From SPDF01 sp963812085 (GTDB lineage: Bacteria > Gemmatimonadota > Gemmatimonadetes > Gemmatimonadales > GWC2-71-9): a stretch of 64,000 nucleotides of DNA. How positions within the stretch are numbered: the first letter of the stretch is position 1; each line of letters begins with the position of its first letter. Below, one piece after another: positions 17,354 to 29,783 of this stretch. Under the pieces are notes generated by a model, which ran no database searches, was not told the origin of the DNA, and worked only from the letters and a program-made list of their open reading frames with translations. The stretch spans positions 744,001-808,000 of the forward strand of contig CAWETL010000003.1 of the NCBI GenBank assembly GCA_963812085.1, written 5' to 3'. The position numbers and the translations under genes were made by a program.

Positions 17354-19186
17354 TCAAATGAAATACGCCGCCACGGCCACCAGCGCGTAAAGCGCGAGCA
17401 GCTGGACCCCCTCGAACCAGTGGGACTCGCCGTCCAGGGTGATGAGCGCCGAGACCCCGGTGGCCAGCGCCAGGGCGAGGACCTGGAAGGGAGTGAAGAC
17501 CAGGTCCATCCCCACCCCGAGAATCAGTCCGACGCCCACCAGGACCGGCGCCACGAAGAGCGCCACCTGGGTGCTGGAACCGAGGGCGATCTGGAGCGCC
17601 AGGTCCACCTTGCCCTTCCGCGCCACGACCACCGCCGCCGCGTGCTCCGCCGCGTTGCCGATGATCGGGATGATGATCAGGCCGAGAAAGGACTGGGTGA
17701 GCAGGCCCCCGGAGGTCAGCGGCTCGATCGCGCCCACCAGGATTTCCGATTCGACCGCGATGCCGGCCGTGGCGATCGCGAGGACGAGCAGCGCACGGGG
17801 CAGCCCCCAGACGGGGTGGACGGTCGGGTGCGGCTCGCCGCCGAGCAGGCGACGATGTGTCCGGAGCGAAAACAGCAGCGAGAACAGGTAGACCACCGCG
17901 AGAATGATCGCGACGGCCTCCGAGAGGTGCAGCTCCTGGAGGGCCGCGGGGTTCGGGTGCGTCGAATGCAGCAGCGCCGGGAAGACGAGCGCCGCGACGG
18001 CGAGGGCGAGCATGGCGCCGGCCATCCCCGCCGCCGTGCGGGAGAAGCCGAAGATCGACTTCCGCATGCCCGCGGCCATCAGCGACAGCCCGAGAATGAG
18101 CAGGAGGTTGCCGAGGATGCTGCCGATGATGGACGCCTTGACCAGCTCCACGAGGCCGGCCTGGAGGGCCACGATCGCGATGATCAATTCGGCGGCGTTG
18201 CCGAAGGTCGCGTTGAGGAAGCCGCCCACCGCCGGCCCGGAACGCTCCGCGAGGTGCTCGGTGGCCTCCCCAAGGAACGTGGCGAGCGGCAGGATGGCGA
18301 GACACGACAGGAGGAAGACCAGGCCGGGCGCGGCGCCCTGCTGGGCGAGCCAGATGCTGGCGGGCACGGCCGGGAGGAGGATGTGGCGCACCTTGAGCCG
18401 GAACGGGTCCCCGACCACGGGGGCGGCCCGCCGGGGCTCCGCCGGCTCCTCGGGCGGCGGGTCGGTCGGCAGCGCCCCGCGGCTGCGCGGCGGCCGGGCC
18501 TCCGGCGGGAGCGCGGCGGTGTCCTGGCGCCGGTCACGACGATCCCGCGTGGCAGCCTCGGGCGGGGTGTTGCGCTTGTCCCGTCCCCGACTGCGGTCGG
18601 GGCGCTCGGCGCGATCGGGACGCTCTGCACGAGGCGTGGGAGTTGGCGCCGGCTTGGCCGGCGGCTCCGGGGAGCGCTCCCGGGGCCGCTCGCGCGAACG
18701 CTCCCGCTCCAGCGGCGGGGCCACTGGGGCCACCGGGGCCGCGGCTTCGCCGGCGGGGGCCGGGTCGATGACGCCGGCGGCGCGGTCCCCCTTCTTCTGC
18801 CCGCTCGCCTCGCGAAGGATGGCGGCGGCGATGCCCTTGGTCTCCCCGCGGAGCGCGTTCAGCAGCAGCTCGGGGGTGATGGCCTCCACACCCTGCCGGC
18901 CGGCTTCGGCGGCGGCCTCGTCGAGAATCCGCCGCGCGCGGCTCGAGAGCGCCAGCCCCTCCTCGGGCGGCGCCCCCTTTTTCCCGGCGCCCATCAACCG
19001 CTTGGCGGCGTTGTCGGGATCCTTCGGCAGGAGGGCGGCGGCGTCCGCCGGCAGGCTGTCGCGTTCCCGGAGCAGCGCCAGCAGCAGGTGTTCCGTGCCG
19101 ATCTGGGCGTGTCCCAGTCGCTCGGCCTCTTCGCGGGCGGTGGCGAGCAGGCGGCCGGCGCCCTCGGTGGGTGCGGGTTCGGTCAT
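17354..19186 (-). CDS. Clp-N domain / Ca2+-H+ antiporter fusion protein
   Basis: A 610-residue chimera in one uninterrupted frame. Residues about 9-65 and 80-128 are two Clp N-terminal repeats (GHAQIGTEHLLLALLRE; AITPELLLNALRGETKGIA). Residues about 130-258 are a Pro/Arg/Glu-rich disordered linker. From about 265 to 610 it is a cation/proton exchanger of the CaCA superfamily (Cax type), with some eleven membrane segments and the two ion-binding motifs GNAAELI at 329 and GNAAEHAA at 510. The first Clp-N repeat keeps Glu32 at the same position as ClpC; in the second the equivalent is proline. Normally Clp-N repeats belong to ClpA/B/C. I infer a cytosolic sensor or docking domain on a calcium exporter. 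The Trm112-like gene lies 16 bases upstream. Confidence 0.88.
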   Translation of the reverse strand: MTEPAPTEGAGRLLATAREEAERLGHAQIGTEHLLLALLRERDSLPADAAALLPKDPDNAAKRLMGAGKKGAPPEEGLALSSRARRILDEAAAEAGRQGVEAITPELLLNALRGETKGIAAAILREASGQKKGDRAAGVIDPAPAGEAAAPVAPVAPPLERERSRERPRERSPEPPAKPAPTPTPRAERPDRAERPDRSRGRDKRNTPPEAATRDRRDRRQDTAALPPEARPPRSRGALPTDPPPEEPAEPRRAAPVVGDPFRLKVRHILLPAVPASIWLAQQGAAPGLVFLLSCLAILPLATFLGEATEHLAERSGPAVGGFLNATFGNAAELIIAIVALQAGLVELVKASIIGSILGNLLLILGLSLMAAGMRKSIFGFSRTAAGMAGAMLALAVAALVFPALLHSTHPNPAALQELHLSEAVAIILAVVYLFSLLFSLRTHRRLLGGEPHPTVHPVWGLPRALLVLAIATAGIAVESEILVGAIEPLTSGGLLTQSFLGLIIIPIIGNAAEHAAAVVVARKGKVDLALQIALGSSTQVALFVAPVLVGVGLILGVGMDLVFTPFQVLALALATGVSALITLDGESHWFEGVQLLALYALVAVAAYFI

Positions 19187-19202
19187 GCGTCCTGTCGGGT
19201 GA

Positions 19203-19373
19203 TCAGAGTGGCTTGGCCTCGTCGATGAGCATCACCGGGATGCCGTCCTCGACGGGATAGACGAGCGCGCATGCGTGGCAGACGAGGGACTCCGGCTCCG
19301 CCGAGCGGTACTCCAGGTCGCCCTGGCACTTCGGGCAGACGAGGATGTCGAGCAATTCGGGGGCGAGGCTCAT
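19203..19373 (-). CDS. Trm112/YcaR-family small zinc protein
   Basis: 56 residues beginning MSLAPELLDILVCPKCQGDL. Two CxxC pairs (CPKC and CHAC) and the ending YPVEDGIPVMLIDEA are the hallmarks of the bacterial Trm112-like family. Eukaryotic Trm112 is a methyltransferase partner; bacterial members are mostly uncharacterised. The open frame extends upstream, but this ATG gives the family N-terminus. It lies between era and the Clp-N antiporter gene. Confidence 0.88.
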   Translation of the reverse strand: MSLAPELLDILVCPKCQGDLEYRSAEPESLVCHACALVYPVEDGIPVMLIDEAKPL

Positions 19374-19401
19374 GGGGTCGGGGGGTTGGGGTGGCGCCGG
19401 T

Positions 19402-20274
19402 TCATTGGGCCGGCCTGTCCTCGGGAAATCCGAGTCGCGAAAGGGCCGCGCCGTCGCGGCGCCAGTTGGGCAGCACCTTGACCCAGCAGTCGAGGAAGAC
19501 CTGCTCACCGAGCAGGGCCTCGAGCCGCTTCCGGGCGTGGCCGCCGATCGCCTTGATGGTGCGGCCGCCCTGCCCGATGATCATGCCCTTCTGGCTCTCG
19601 CGCTCGACGAACAGCGTCACTCGAATGTACACCGGCGACGAGGACTCGCGAAACTCCTCCACCTCCGCCGTGAAGGCGTACGGCAGCTCGTCCTCCAGCG
19701 CCTCGAAGGCGGCCTCCCGCAGGTATTCCACCACGAAGAAGCGAAGCGGCTGGGTGCCGATATCGGCGGGATCGAAGGCGAACTCCCCTTCGGGGAGCAT
19801 TTCCCGGAGCCGGGCCAGGAGTTCGGGAATGCCCTCCCCGGTCTCGGCGGAGACCACCGCGGCGCCGGTGCTGGCGAGCTGCCGCCGGACCGCGGGCGCC
19901 ACCGTATCGGCTTTCGTGTACACCACGAGCACCGGCGCGCGGGGCGGGGCGTCCAGCCCGGCGAGGGTCTCGAAGGCCGGCGCCGGGGCGGCCGGGGCCG
20001 GGTGCAGGTGCAGGATGGCCGTGGCGCGCTCCAGCTCCTCCAAGGCGGCCAGCCGCATCCGGGCCTGCATCAGGTAGCGGGGTTCGAGCAGGCCGGGGAG
20101 ATCGTGGAAGACGAACTGGGTGTCGCCCTCGGTGCGGAGGCCGATGACCGGGAGCCGGGTGGCCTGCGGCTTGGGGCTGACGATGGCCAGGTGCTGGCCG
20201 ACGAGGGCGTTGAGGAGGGAGGACTTGCCCACGTTGGGGACGCCGGTGAGGGCGATATGGCCGGTCTTGGGCAT
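19402..20274 (-). CDS. era: GTPase Era
   Basis: Ribosome-assembly GTPase that binds the 3' end of 16S rRNA. The 290-residue protein has the P-loop GVPNVGKSS, G3 HDLPGLL (DxPG), and a C-terminal KH domain with GMIIGQGGRTIKAIG and VFLDCWVKVLPNWRRD. Two departures from the common form are visible. G4 reads TKAD instead of NKxD, and the switch I segment is PQATRLPVIG where E. coli has PQTTR. TKxD is known in other TRAFAC GTPases. It is the first gene after the rRNA operon terminator. Confidence 0.94.
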   Translation of the reverse strand: MPKTGHIALTGVPNVGKSSLLNALVGQHLAIVSPKPQATRLPVIGLRTEGDTQFVFHDLPGLLEPRYLMQARMRLAALEELERATAILHLHPAPAAPAPAFETLAGLDAPPRAPVLVVYTKADTVAPAVRRQLASTGAAVVSAETGEGIPELLARLREMLPEGEFAFDPADIGTQPLRFFVVEYLREAAFEALEDELPYAFTAEVEEFRESSSPVYIRVTLFVERESQKGMIIGQGGRTIKAIGGHARKRLEALLGEQVFLDCWVKVLPNWRRDGAALSRLGFPEDRPAQ

Positions 20275-20308
20275 CGGGGAAAGCTAGTGCCTCCGCGGGG
20301 AGAAACGC

Positions 20309-20343
20309 ACAGCGCCCGGACTCCAGAGGAGCCCGGGCGCTGT
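20309..20343 (-). terminator. Terminator of the rRNA operon
   Basis: A nearly perfect 15-pair stem (ACAGCGCCCGGGCTC / GAGTCCGGGCGCTGT in minus-strand reading, one G-U type mismatch region) with a short loop, followed by GCGTTTCTCC. It lies just past the 5S gene. The U-tract is weak, as expected for a GC-rich genome. Confidence 0.82.
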
Positions 20344-20350
20344 CAAATGG

Positions 20351-20471
20351 GTGGCTGGCGACGGCCTACTCTCCCAGGCCCTCTCGAGCCAAGTACCATC
20401 GGCGCTGCAGGGCTTAACGGCCGTGTTCGGAATGGGAACGGGTGGGGCCCCTGCGCGCTAGTCGTCAGCCA
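20351..20471 (-). rRNA. rrf: 5S ribosomal RNA
   Basis: About 120 bases with the conserved core CCCGTTCCCATTCCGAACACG (abbreviated) in the expected place, and a terminal stem pairing GTGGCTGGCGAC with the GTCGTCAGCCA end region. It follows the 23S gene by about 80 bases on the same strand and is followed by a terminator. Exact ends are judged by eye. Confidence 0.93.
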
Positions 20472-20549
20472 TTTGTGCGGCGCCCGGCGGACCGGGCGCA
20501 AAGCAATGGCAATTGAGTGATGGATGTGTCCTGCGAGGAATAAATTGGA

Positions 20550-23508
<2,959 letters not shown>

Positions 23509-23689
23509 CAATTCGTTTGTGTTCGGTGTTGATTCCTCACACCCTGCGCACGCCTTGCGGCCATGCGCAGCACATCCATCATCTCAATTGTCAAAGAGCG
23601 AAAGACAAATGACGTGAACCAGAGGGCCGAAGTGCGGGCGAATCTCGAGATCTTTCGACCCCCAGCCAGGCGGGCCTACTCGATGCTCC
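23509..23689 (-). other. 16S-23S internal transcribed spacer without tRNA genes
   Basis: About 180 bases. I looked for the TTCGA T-loop, CCA-end and acceptor stem patterns of tRNA-Ile and tRNA-Ala and found none. The spacer carries a boxA antitermination element (23588-23600). The rest should contain the processing stems of the two large rRNAs. Confidence 0.8.
23588..23600 (-). promoter_or_regulatory. boxA antitermination element in the rRNA spacer
   Basis: The minus strand reads CGCTCTTTGACAA, close to the boxA of bacterial rRNA operons (TGCTCTTTAACAA in E. coli). It would bind NusB-NusE and let polymerase cross the rRNA genes without Rho termination. The same 13 bases recur in the 16S leader at 25356-25368. 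Confidence 0.85.
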
Positions 23690-25216
<1,527 letters not shown>

Positions 25217-25355
25217 GAATTTCGATCGACTCATTCCGAACGACTGTATTCTTGTCGTCCGAATCAATGGTCAGAGTTGTTTACCCATCCCCGGCCGGCC
25301 TCTGCGCCGTCCGGATCAAAGGGTCCGCACTCCGATCACCTCTGGTTCACATCAT

Positions 25356-25368
25356 TTGTCAAAGAGCG
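25356..25368 (-). promoter_or_regulatory. boxA antitermination element in the 16S leader
   Basis: CGCTCTTTGACAA on the minus strand, identical to the spacer copy. It lies about 35 bases after the predicted transcription start and about 140 bases before the 16S gene, a normal position for an rRNA leader boxA. Confidence 0.85.
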
Positions 25369-25410
25369 TTGTTCGCGTTTCAAACCCGCCGTGTTATCGG
25401 CGAGCCCCCA

Positions 25411-25439
25411 ATCTTAGTGGGTGCTGTGCGGTGAGTCAA
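25411..25439 (-). promoter_or_regulatory. Sigma70-type promoter of the rRNA operon
   Basis: On the minus strand, TTGACT (25439-25434) and TAAGAT (25416-25411) are separated by exactly 17 bases. The discriminator after it is GC-rich, as in stringently controlled rRNA promoters. Transcription should start near 25404. This is the best match to the sigma70 consensus that I noticed in the window. Confidence 0.85.
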
Positions 25440-25631
25440 GTGGGGAGCAACCAGCGGTGAGAACCACCTGCCTGCGCCACCCGAACCACCCAACCCCCAA
25501 CACCTTACCCGACCTCGAAGGGACGGCAAACCTAAGCCGACTCCGCCCCCCGCGCAAGCCCTCCAGCCCGGCCGTTTTCCGCCCCCGACGAGCCCCGCCA
25601 CCGAGGCACCTCCCACCCCCATCCGTCACCT

Positions 25632-25672
25632 GAAAAACAAGGCGGCGGCGGCCCTCCTCGGCCCCCGCCGCC
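25632..25672 (-). terminator. Intrinsic terminator after the LVIVD-protein gene
   Basis: Minus-strand reading gives a GC-only stem (GGCGGCGGGGGCC / GGCCGCCGCCGCC) with a five-base loop, then TTGTTTTTC. It follows the stop codon of the secreted protein gene and insulates the rRNA promoter downstream. Confidence 0.85.
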
Positions 25673-25696
25673 CCGCCCGCCCTCTCCCCAGCGCGC

Positions 25697-27718
25697 CTAC
25701 GGCGTGGGGGGCGCGTCCTTCCGCGGTTCGATCCGCACGATCCACAGCCCGTTCAGCATGTCGTTGACGTAGGCGAGGTTGTCGTGCACCACCACGCCCC
25801 AGGTCATCGCCATGTTCTTGGCGTTCCCGTCCATGTCCGCCGTATTCACGTGGACGATTTCACGCCCCTGGGCCCGCAGGTCGCCAAGCAGGGGCCCGGA
25901 GATGTCGAAGGCGCGGAAGCCGGCGTTGTAGGCGCCCATGTAGAGCGTGTCGCCGGCCACCCAGATGTTGTGCACGCCGCCGTACTCCGGCTCGTACCAC
26001 GCCACCGACGCCGGCTGCTCGATGTTCGTCACGTCGAGCACCTGCAGGCGGCCGTAGGCACGGAACGCCGAGGCGTCCTTCGCGCCCTTCACGGCGGACG
26101 CCGGGAAGACCTCGTCGGCGATGAACACGTAGTTCTTGTGCCGCCACGCCGTGTGCGTGCCGCGGATGAAGCCGGGCCCGCCCACCGCCTCGACGTCGCG
26201 ATAGAGCGCGTTGAGGTCGTACTTGTACTGGCTGACGAGCACCGGATTGCTCGGCGTGCCGCCCTTCATCCCGTTGCCCACGTCGAGGATCACGAGGCCG
26301 TCGTTCCAGTAGCTCAGGTACGCGAGCCCGTCCTGGATGTCGATGTCGTGCAGCGTCCGCCCGGCGTCCGGCCGCTCGGTGCGCCACTGCGCGATCTCCT
26401 TCGGGTGGTACGGGTCGTCGATGTTGATCACGTGCATCGCGCCGGTGCCGTCGTTCGTCAGGAACACGTTGGTGCCATACTTGTCCTGCTTGTAGATGAA
26501 CGCCGAGTGCACGCCCGACGTGACGCCCTCGGTGAATTCCGCGATGACCTTGGGGTGCGCCGGGTCCTCCGTCGAGGCGATCACGATGCCGTTCTTCCGG
26601 TCGGCCGCGCCTTCGCGGGTCATGACGATGAACTTGCCGTCGGGCGTGGACATGACGTCGTTGACGCGGCGGGTGTTGAGCACCAGGGAGTCGGTCACCA
26701 CCGGCGCCGCCGGATCGCTCACGTCGAAGGCGTACAGCACGTCGCCGCCGCTGCCACTGCCGAGGAAGCCGTGCTTGCCGTCGGGCATGATCCAGACTTC
26801 CTCGGTCGTGAACCGGGTGCGCGGCAGGCGACCGACCACCGCGGCCGGCCGGCGCACGTCGCGCGGGCGGAGGGTGACGGCCGCCTCGGCGCTGGCGCCG
26901 CCGAAGCCGACGGTCACGAAGTAGTCCCCGGCGGTGTAGCCGACGAACTCGCCGCCCGCGGTGATCTCCCCGCCGCCCGGCGAGAAGGTCCACGAGGGGA
27001 GGAGGCCGGTCAGCTCCCGGCCCTTCGCGTCCACCGCCTTCACCTTGAATTGGATCACGTCGCCGGTGCGGGCTTCGATGCGCGACGGCGAGAGCTCGAC
27101 GCGCGCGATCGTGTTCGGCACCACCTGGACGGGGAGCGCCTGCTCCGCGGCGCCCGCACGAGCCGTGATCGTCGCGCGGCCCGCCGCCACCGCGCTCATC
27201 ACGCCGTCCGGCGACACCTTGACCACCGCCGGCGCCGAGCTCTTCCAGGCGATCGGGTCGTCCCGACGATCGCCGGCCTGCGAGTACGTCGTGGCCGTCA
27301 GGCGGAGTCGTTGGCCCGCAACGAGCCTGGTGACCTGCGGCGCGACGGCGACTCGCGCGGCCGGACCGGGCACCATGTGGATTTCCACCCGCTCGACGAC
27401 CGGCTTGGTGCCCTCCACGCGTCCGATGACGCTGACGGCGAGCGTCCCCGTCGAGCCGGAGCGGACCAGCCCGGCCGAATCCACGGTCCCCTCAAAACGT
27501 CCGCCGGCCCCGAAGAACCGGATCGTGGCGCCGGGTACCGTCTGACCGTTCGCATCCAGCGCGCGCGCGACGAGTCGCAGCGTGTCGCCGGCCGGCATCT
27601 GCAGCGAGGTGCCGGGCAGCACCTCGATCCGCGCGATCGGCGAGGGCGCGGCGGGGGGTGTCGGCGGCGGCGCGCCCTGTTGCAGTGCGGCGAGCACGAA
27701 GAAGGAGTGCATGAGCAT
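25697..27718 (-). CDS. Secreted Ig-like / LVIVD-repeat protein
   Basis: About 673 residues from the chosen ATG; a further ATG two codons on is possible. It begins with a short hydrophobic segment, MHSFFVLAALQQ, then a proline-rich stretch, suggesting secretion. Residues about 30-310 look like tandem bacterial Ig-like domains (phrases such as PGTSLQMPAGDTLRLVARAL and ITARAGAAEQALPVQVV). The rest is a beta-propeller-like LVIVD region (DGLVILDVGNG, GRLQVLDVTN, GFRAFDISGP). It resembles cell-surface proteins of unknown function. An extension of 35 codons upstream is open but is low-complexity and would replace the hydrophobic start. No enzymatic motif seen. Confidence 0.8.
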   Translation of the reverse strand: MLMHSFFVLAALQQGAPPPTPPAAPSPIARIEVLPGTSLQMPAGDTLRLVARALDANGQTVPGATIRFFGAGGRFEGTVDSAGLVRSGSTGTLAVSVIGRVEGTKPVVERVEIHMVPGPAARVAVAPQVTRLVAGQRLRLTATTYSQAGDRRDDPIAWKSSAPAVVKVSPDGVMSAVAAGRATITARAGAAEQALPVQVVPNTIARVELSPSRIEARTGDVIQFKVKAVDAKGRELTGLLPSWTFSPGGGEITAGGEFVGYTAGDYFVTVGFGGASAEAAVTLRPRDVRRPAAVVGRLPRTRFTTEEVWIMPDGKHGFLGSGSGGDVLYAFDVSDPAAPVVTDSLVLNTRRVNDVMSTPDGKFIVMTREGAADRKNGIVIASTEDPAHPKVIAEFTEGVTSGVHSAFIYKQDKYGTNVFLTNDGTGAMHVINIDDPYHPKEIAQWRTERPDAGRTLHDIDIQDGLAYLSYWNDGLVILDVGNGMKGGTPSNPVLVSQYKYDLNALYRDVEAVGGPGFIRGTHTAWRHKNYVFIADEVFPASAVKGAKDASAFRAYGRLQVLDVTNIEQPASVAWYEPEYGGVHNIWVAGDTLYMGAYNAGFRAFDISGPLLGDLRAQGREIVHVNTADMDGNAKNMAMTWGVVVHDNLAYVNDMLNGLWIVRIEPRKDAPPTP

Positions 27719-27753
27719 GGGGATTCCGGCCGATGAGGGTTGGGAACGCGACA

Positions 27754-27784
27754 CCGCCCGGCAGACCAAGGGAGAGCCGGGCGG
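27754..27784 (-). other. Hairpin in the leader of the LVIVD-protein gene
   Basis: A perfect nine-pair inverted repeat (CCGCCCGGC / GCCGGGCGG) with a 13-base loop lies between the small membrane-protein gene and the LVIVD-protein gene. No U-run follows it. It may be a weak terminator for the upstream gene or a leader structure. A TATACT hexamer at 27799-27794 just upstream could be a -10 element, but I see no good -35. Confidence 0.45.
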
Positions 27785-27824
27785 CGTTTCCAGAGTATAA
27801 CCACGCCCCCGCGGAGGCGACACC

Positions 27825-28370
27825 TCAGCGTGGCGGGGTCACGGTGACGGCGGGAGCCGGCGGCGGCGTGGGCACCGTGACCGACTCCACGACCCGGCTC
27901 CCTCCCCGCTGCATGTCCTGGACGTCGCGCGCCGGGAGGAGCAGCGGCACGGCAACGTCGGTCCCCTCCACGATCAACTGGCCGAACGGCTCGAAGGCGC
28001 CCCCCACGCTCGAATCGCCGCTGGCGGCGCAGACGAACGTGGTGTTCTCGTCCAGTTTGTCCAGGCTGTTCAGCCGCACCACGCAATGCTGGAGGCGATC
28101 GGCGTACGCGGCGCTGTCCAGCCGGACCGTGACCTCGACCGCAGTCAGCCGCTTCGGCGCACTGCGCATCAGCTTGATGTGGTCGATCTTGCCGAGCTTG
28201 ACGCCGTCGAGACGGAAGGTGGCAAACTTGATGGGAATCGAAATGGGCTGGCTTGAGTCCATCACGACGTGCACGGCGCCCACGCCCCGCTTCACCCCGA
28301 ACCAAACCGCCATTCCGAGGGCGAAGATGAGCAGGGCACCGACGGCGATCTTGATCCAATATCGAGTCAT
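27825..28370 (-). CDS. Hypothetical membrane-anchored protein
   Basis: 181 residues, not recognised. The N-terminus MTRYWIKIAVGALLIFALGM is one membrane helix with positive charges before it, so the remainder probably faces the periplasm. The soluble part has alternating beta-like segments (ISIPIKFATFRLDGVKLGKI, TAVEVTVRLDSAAYADRL) and ends in a proline-rich tail. An open extension upstream lies in the divergent intergenic region with thrE and is unlikely to be translated. Possible distant relation to periplasmic anchored beta-sandwich proteins; I would not name a function. Confidence 0.7.
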   Translation of the reverse strand: MTRYWIKIAVGALLIFALGMAVWFGVKRGVGAVHVVMDSSQPISIPIKFATFRLDGVKLGKIDHIKLMRSAPKRLTAVEVTVRLDSAAYADRLQHCVVRLNSLDKLDENTTFVCAASGDSSVGGAFEPFGQLIVEGTDVAVPLLLPARDVQDMQRGGSRVVESVTVPTPPPAPAVTVTPPR

Positions 28371-28471
28371 GGGGTCCCCCGAGAGTCGTCGGGCAGGAAA
28401 TGTTTCAGATAGAGACGGCCAGCCGGCAGCGAAAGTTTCAACTCCGACGACCGCAGGGCCACCCTCGGCCC

Positions 28472-28500
28472 TTGGTGAACCCTGTACACGGTCATATCTT
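28472..28500 (+). promoter_or_regulatory. Possible promoter of thrE
   Basis: TTGGTG (28472-28477) and TATCTT (28495-28500) are separated by 17 bases, 40 bases before the ATG of thrE. The region is divergent with the minus-strand gene at 28370, so a plus-strand promoter must lie here. Confidence 0.5.
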
Positions 28501-28540
28501 TGCCCCGCAGCCACTTAGCCACCGTACAGCCGAAGGCACG

Positions 28541-29782
28541 ATGACCGACCCCGCGAGGCAGCCCGATCCGCTCGACCACGGCAGCGACGAGGTCGGCTTC
28601 GTTCTCCGGCTCGCCCGGGCGATGCACGCCTACGGTTACCCAGCCCAGCGGGTAGAGAGCCTGCTCGCGGAGGTCGCCCGCCGGCTCGGGCTCACCGCCC
28701 AGTTCTTCTCCACGCCCACCTCGTTCATGGCCTCGTTCGGGAGCCTCGAACGGCAGCGCACGCACCTGATCCGGGTCGAGCCGGGCGACGTGGATCTCGG
28801 GAAGAGCGCGGACGTCGAAGCGATCCTCCGCGAGGTGGTCGGCGGACGCTCGACCCCGGCGGAAGGATCGGCCGAGCTCGAACGGCTGCACGCCGAACCG
28901 CCGCGCTACGGCACGATCGCGACGGTGGTCGCGTTCGGCTTTTCCTCGAGCGCGGCCTCCCGATTCCTGGGCGGCGGGCTCCGCGAGGCGGCCGTGGCCG
29001 GGGTGATCGGCCTCGTGATCGGCATGCTGGGCGCGCTGGCCGGCCGGCTCCCGACGCTTGGCCGGGTGTTCCCGTTCCTGGCGGCCTTCAGCGCATCGGC
29101 CATCGCCGCCGCCGCTGCCACCACACTCACTCATTACAGCGTCTACGTCGGCACGCTGTCGGGGCTGATCGTGCTGATCCCCGGGCTCACCCTGACCACA
29201 GCCATGACCGAGTTGTCGTCCGGCCACCTCTCGAGCGGCACCGCGCGGTTGAGCGGCGCCCTCATGCTCTTCCTGCTGATCGGCTTCGGCGTCGCGATGG
29301 GCAGCCAGCTCGTCACGCTCACCCTCGGCGACTATTCCAGCATGGTGCGCCCGGAACTGCTGCCGGGCTGGACCTGGTGGCTGGCGCTGGTCGGCGCTCC
29401 CCTCGGCTTCGCCGTGCTCTTCCGGGCCCACGCGCGCGACGCCGGCTGGATCCTCATGGCGGGCGCGCTCGGCGTCGCCGGCAGCCGCGCAGGGTCCGCG
29501 GCGTTTGGCCCGGAGCTCGGCGCGTTCGTGGGCGCGCTGACCGTGGGCGTGGCGAGCAACCTGTACGCCTACCTGCTCCGCCGCCCCGCGTCCGTGACGC
29601 TCGTGCCCGGCATCCTCTTGCTGGTGCCCGGCGCGATCGGATTCCGCAGCCTTTCCTCGCTGCTCGACCGCGAGGTGGTGACCGGCGTCGAGACCGCCTT
29701 CACGATGGTCCTCATCGGCGCCGGGCTCGTGGCCGGGCTCCTGCTCGCCAACGTCCTGGTGCCCGAGCGACGCTACCGGTGA
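28541..29782 (+). CDS. Threonine/serine exporter family protein (ThrE-like)
   Basis: 413 residues, one of two plus-strand genes. The N-terminal cytosolic part (FVLRLARAMHAYGYPAQRVE; residues about 20-125) is the DUF1212 half, and ten or so membrane helices follow, with the second half matching DUF3815. Known ThrE exports threonine and serine with proton coupling. In some bacteria the halves are separate genes; here they are fused as in Corynebacterium. The ATG at 28541 gives the normal N-terminus; an open stretch before it lies in the divergent promoter region. It ends tail to tail with the recombinase gene, one base apart. Substrate not proven. Confidence 0.85.
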   Translation: MTDPARQPDPLDHGSDEVGFVLRLARAMHAYGYPAQRVESLLAEVARRLGLTAQFFSTPTSFMASFGSLERQRTHLIRVEPGDVDLGKSADVEAILREVVGGRSTPAEGSAELERLHAEPPRYGTIATVVAFGFSSSAASRFLGGGLREAAVAGVIGLVIGMLGALAGRLPTLGRVFPFLAAFSASAIAAAAATTLTHYSVYVGTLSGLIVLIPGLTLTTAMTELSSGHLSSGTARLSGALMLFLLIGFGVAMGSQLVTLTLGDYSSMVRPELLPGWTWWLALVGAPLGFAVLFRAHARDAGWILMAGALGVAGSRAGSAAFGPELGAFVGALTVGVASNLYAYLLRRPASVTLVPGILLLVPGAIGFRSLSSLLDREVVTGVETAFTMVLIGAGLVAGLLLANVLVPERRYR

Positions 29783-29783
29783 C

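Larger units (their letters stand above)
25217..25696 (-). other. rRNA leader and upstream intergenic region
   Basis: The 480 bases between the 16S gene and the LVIVD-protein gene hold no gene I can support. From right to left they contain the terminator of the upstream gene (25632-25672), about 190 bases of C-rich sequence in which I see nothing, the rRNA promoter (25411-25439), and a leader of about 190 bases with a boxA. Confidence 0.8.

Noticed and set aside
18640..18720. Repeat-like low-complexity DNA, considered as a repeat array
   Set aside because: It encodes the Arg/Pro/Glu-rich linker of the Clp-N antiporter protein; the units are irregular and stay in frame.
23509..23689. Possible tRNA-Ile or tRNA-Ala in the rRNA spacer
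   Set aside because: No cloverleaf with a TTCGA T-loop and matching acceptor stem could be found; the spacer is also too short for two tRNAs.
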